NCBI RefSeq assembly: GCF_005938215.1
Contig: NZ_VCPD01000003.1
Location: forward strand, 186,001-250,000
Direction of reading: 5' to 3'
Origin: Ruegeria sediminis
GTDB taxonomy: Bacteria > Pseudomonadota > Alphaproteobacteria > Rhodobacterales > Rhodobacteraceae
DNA: 64,000 nucleotides
The notes below the pieces were generated by a model. It was not told where the DNA came from, did no database searches, and saw only the letters and a list, made by a program, of their open reading frames with translations. Shown here piece after piece: positions 63,420 through 64,000 of the stretch (its first letter is position 1; every line of letters begins with the position of its first letter). The position numbers were made by a program, and so were the translations under genes.

Positions 63420-64000
63420 ATGTGGCGGCTTCTGTTGGCAATGGTACTGGCCTCGAGCGGCGCGGCGGCGCAGGAGCGGCGGCCGAGCCACTGCATCGCC
63501 ATTGCCGACGCCGCACCGGGGATCGAATATCTTCACAAGGCGGGCTGGCAGGATCCGGTGCCCGAATTCTCGGTGCGGATCAGCTACGTCGCTCATGCCT
63601 CGTTTCTGATCCAGACGCGTGGCGGGCTGAACGCAGTCACGGACTTCACCGGTTTCATCGGCAGTGCCGCCCTTATCCCTGACGTGGTGACCATGAACCA
63701 CGCGCACGAAACCCATTGGACCGCGCATCCCGATCCGGCGATACCGCATGTGCTGCAAGGATGGGGGCCGTTCGGCGAGGGCATAGAGCACCATCTGGAT
63801 CTCGGAGAGATGCTGATCCGGAACGTGTCCACCGACATCCGTTCGATCTATGGCGGCGTCGAGGCGCGCGGAAACTCCATCTTTGTCTTCGAGGTCGAGG
63901 GGCTCTGCATCGGTCACCTGGGGCATCTGCACCATATCCCGAGCGACGAACAGTTCGCGGCGCTGGGCAGGCTGGACGTGGTGATGGCCGCAGTGGATGG
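63420..64000 (+). CDS. MBL-fold metallo-hydrolase, N-terminal part (cut by window end)
   Basis: Frame open from ATG 63420 to the window end, 193 residues visible. Signal peptide MWRLLLAMVLASSGAAA. Residues after about 35 look like a UlaG-type metallo-beta-lactamase fold: VRISYVAHASFLIQTRGGLNAVTDF, then the metal site MNHAHETHW (H-x-H-x2-H pattern) and EVEGLCIGHLGHLHH. Substrate unknown; it is probably periplasmic. Confidence 0.8.
   Translation, partial: MWRLLLAMVLASSGAAAQERRPSHCIAIADAAPGIEYLHKAGWQDPVPEFSVRISYVAHASFLIQTRGGLNAVTDFTGFIGSAALIPDVVTMNHAHETHWTAHPDPAIPHVLQGWGPFGEGIEHHLDLGEMLIRNVSTDIRSIYGGVEARGNSIFVFEVEGLCIGHLGHLHHIPSDEQFAALGRLDVVMAAVD

Overview
The window looks like ordinary chromosomal DNA of a GC-rich alphaproteobacterium, most probably a marine Rhodobacterales / Roseobacter-group bacterium. 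The reasons are the gene content and order: DUF484-xerC-phosphatidylcholine synthase, ruvCAB followed by ybgC-tolQRAB-pal-cpoB-tilS-ftsH, fhs-chorismate mutase-folD, topA and dprA back to back, and ctaC-ctaB-ctaG-ctaE with a nearby surf1. Perfect or near-perfect FnrL/FNR-type boxes and many GTG/TTG starts with 1-4 base overlaps fit the same group. This assignment is by recognition of families and synteny, not by a search. No rRNA, tRNA, CRISPR array, insertion sequence, integrase or prophage gene was seen.

Layout. 1-3.0 kb: end of ileS, a nucleotide cyclase that appears frameshifted in an A6/T6 run, ogt, and a small Gre-like protein. 3.1-6.4 kb (minus): fsa with its terminator, then DUF484-xerC-pcs. 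6.5-13.8 kb: priA, a YeeE-type sulfur transporter divergent from an MFS carrier with an FNR-like box between them, a MATE transporter, prmA and a small membrane protein. 13.9-26.2 kb: DUF1127, ruvCAB, then a complete Tol-Pal envelope operon running into tilS and ftsH. 26.3-30.0 kb: MOSC protein and the one-carbon genes fhs and folD with a chorismate-mutase-like gene between them. 30.0-33.2 kb (minus): pdeM and the ligase-associated DEXH helicase. 33.2-46.1 kb (minus): a Tad/Flp pilus locus, two pilins first, then cpaB, cpaC, an OmpA-like protein, cpaE, tadA, tadB, tadC, two TPR lipoproteins, tadV, then an AAA ATPase and a dehydrogenase. 46.5-49.9 kb: a lytic transglycosylase, scoAB, and a divergent VOC/TetR pair. 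49.9-55.6 kb (minus): topA, dprA, tldD. 55.8-60.1 kb: aa3-type oxidase subunits II and III and their assembly factors. 60.1-64 kb: thrC, an M16 peptidase, an acetyltransferase and the start of an MBL-fold protein.

How the genes work together. Three large units dominate: Tol-Pal (outer-membrane constriction and integrity), Tad (surface attachment pili) and the cta cluster (terminal oxidase biogenesis). The Tad locus is punctuated by RNA hairpins after flp1, flp2 and cpaB, the last a canonical terminator, which suggests graded expression from pilin to secretion machine. The cta cluster carries a perfect FNR-type palindrome upstream. I found no clearly new system. The points most worth a second look are the cyclase frameshift, the hairpin punctuation of the Tad operon, the hairpin-rich leader of fhs, the AAA ATPase/dehydrogenase pair at the end of the Tad locus, and the FNR-type boxes.
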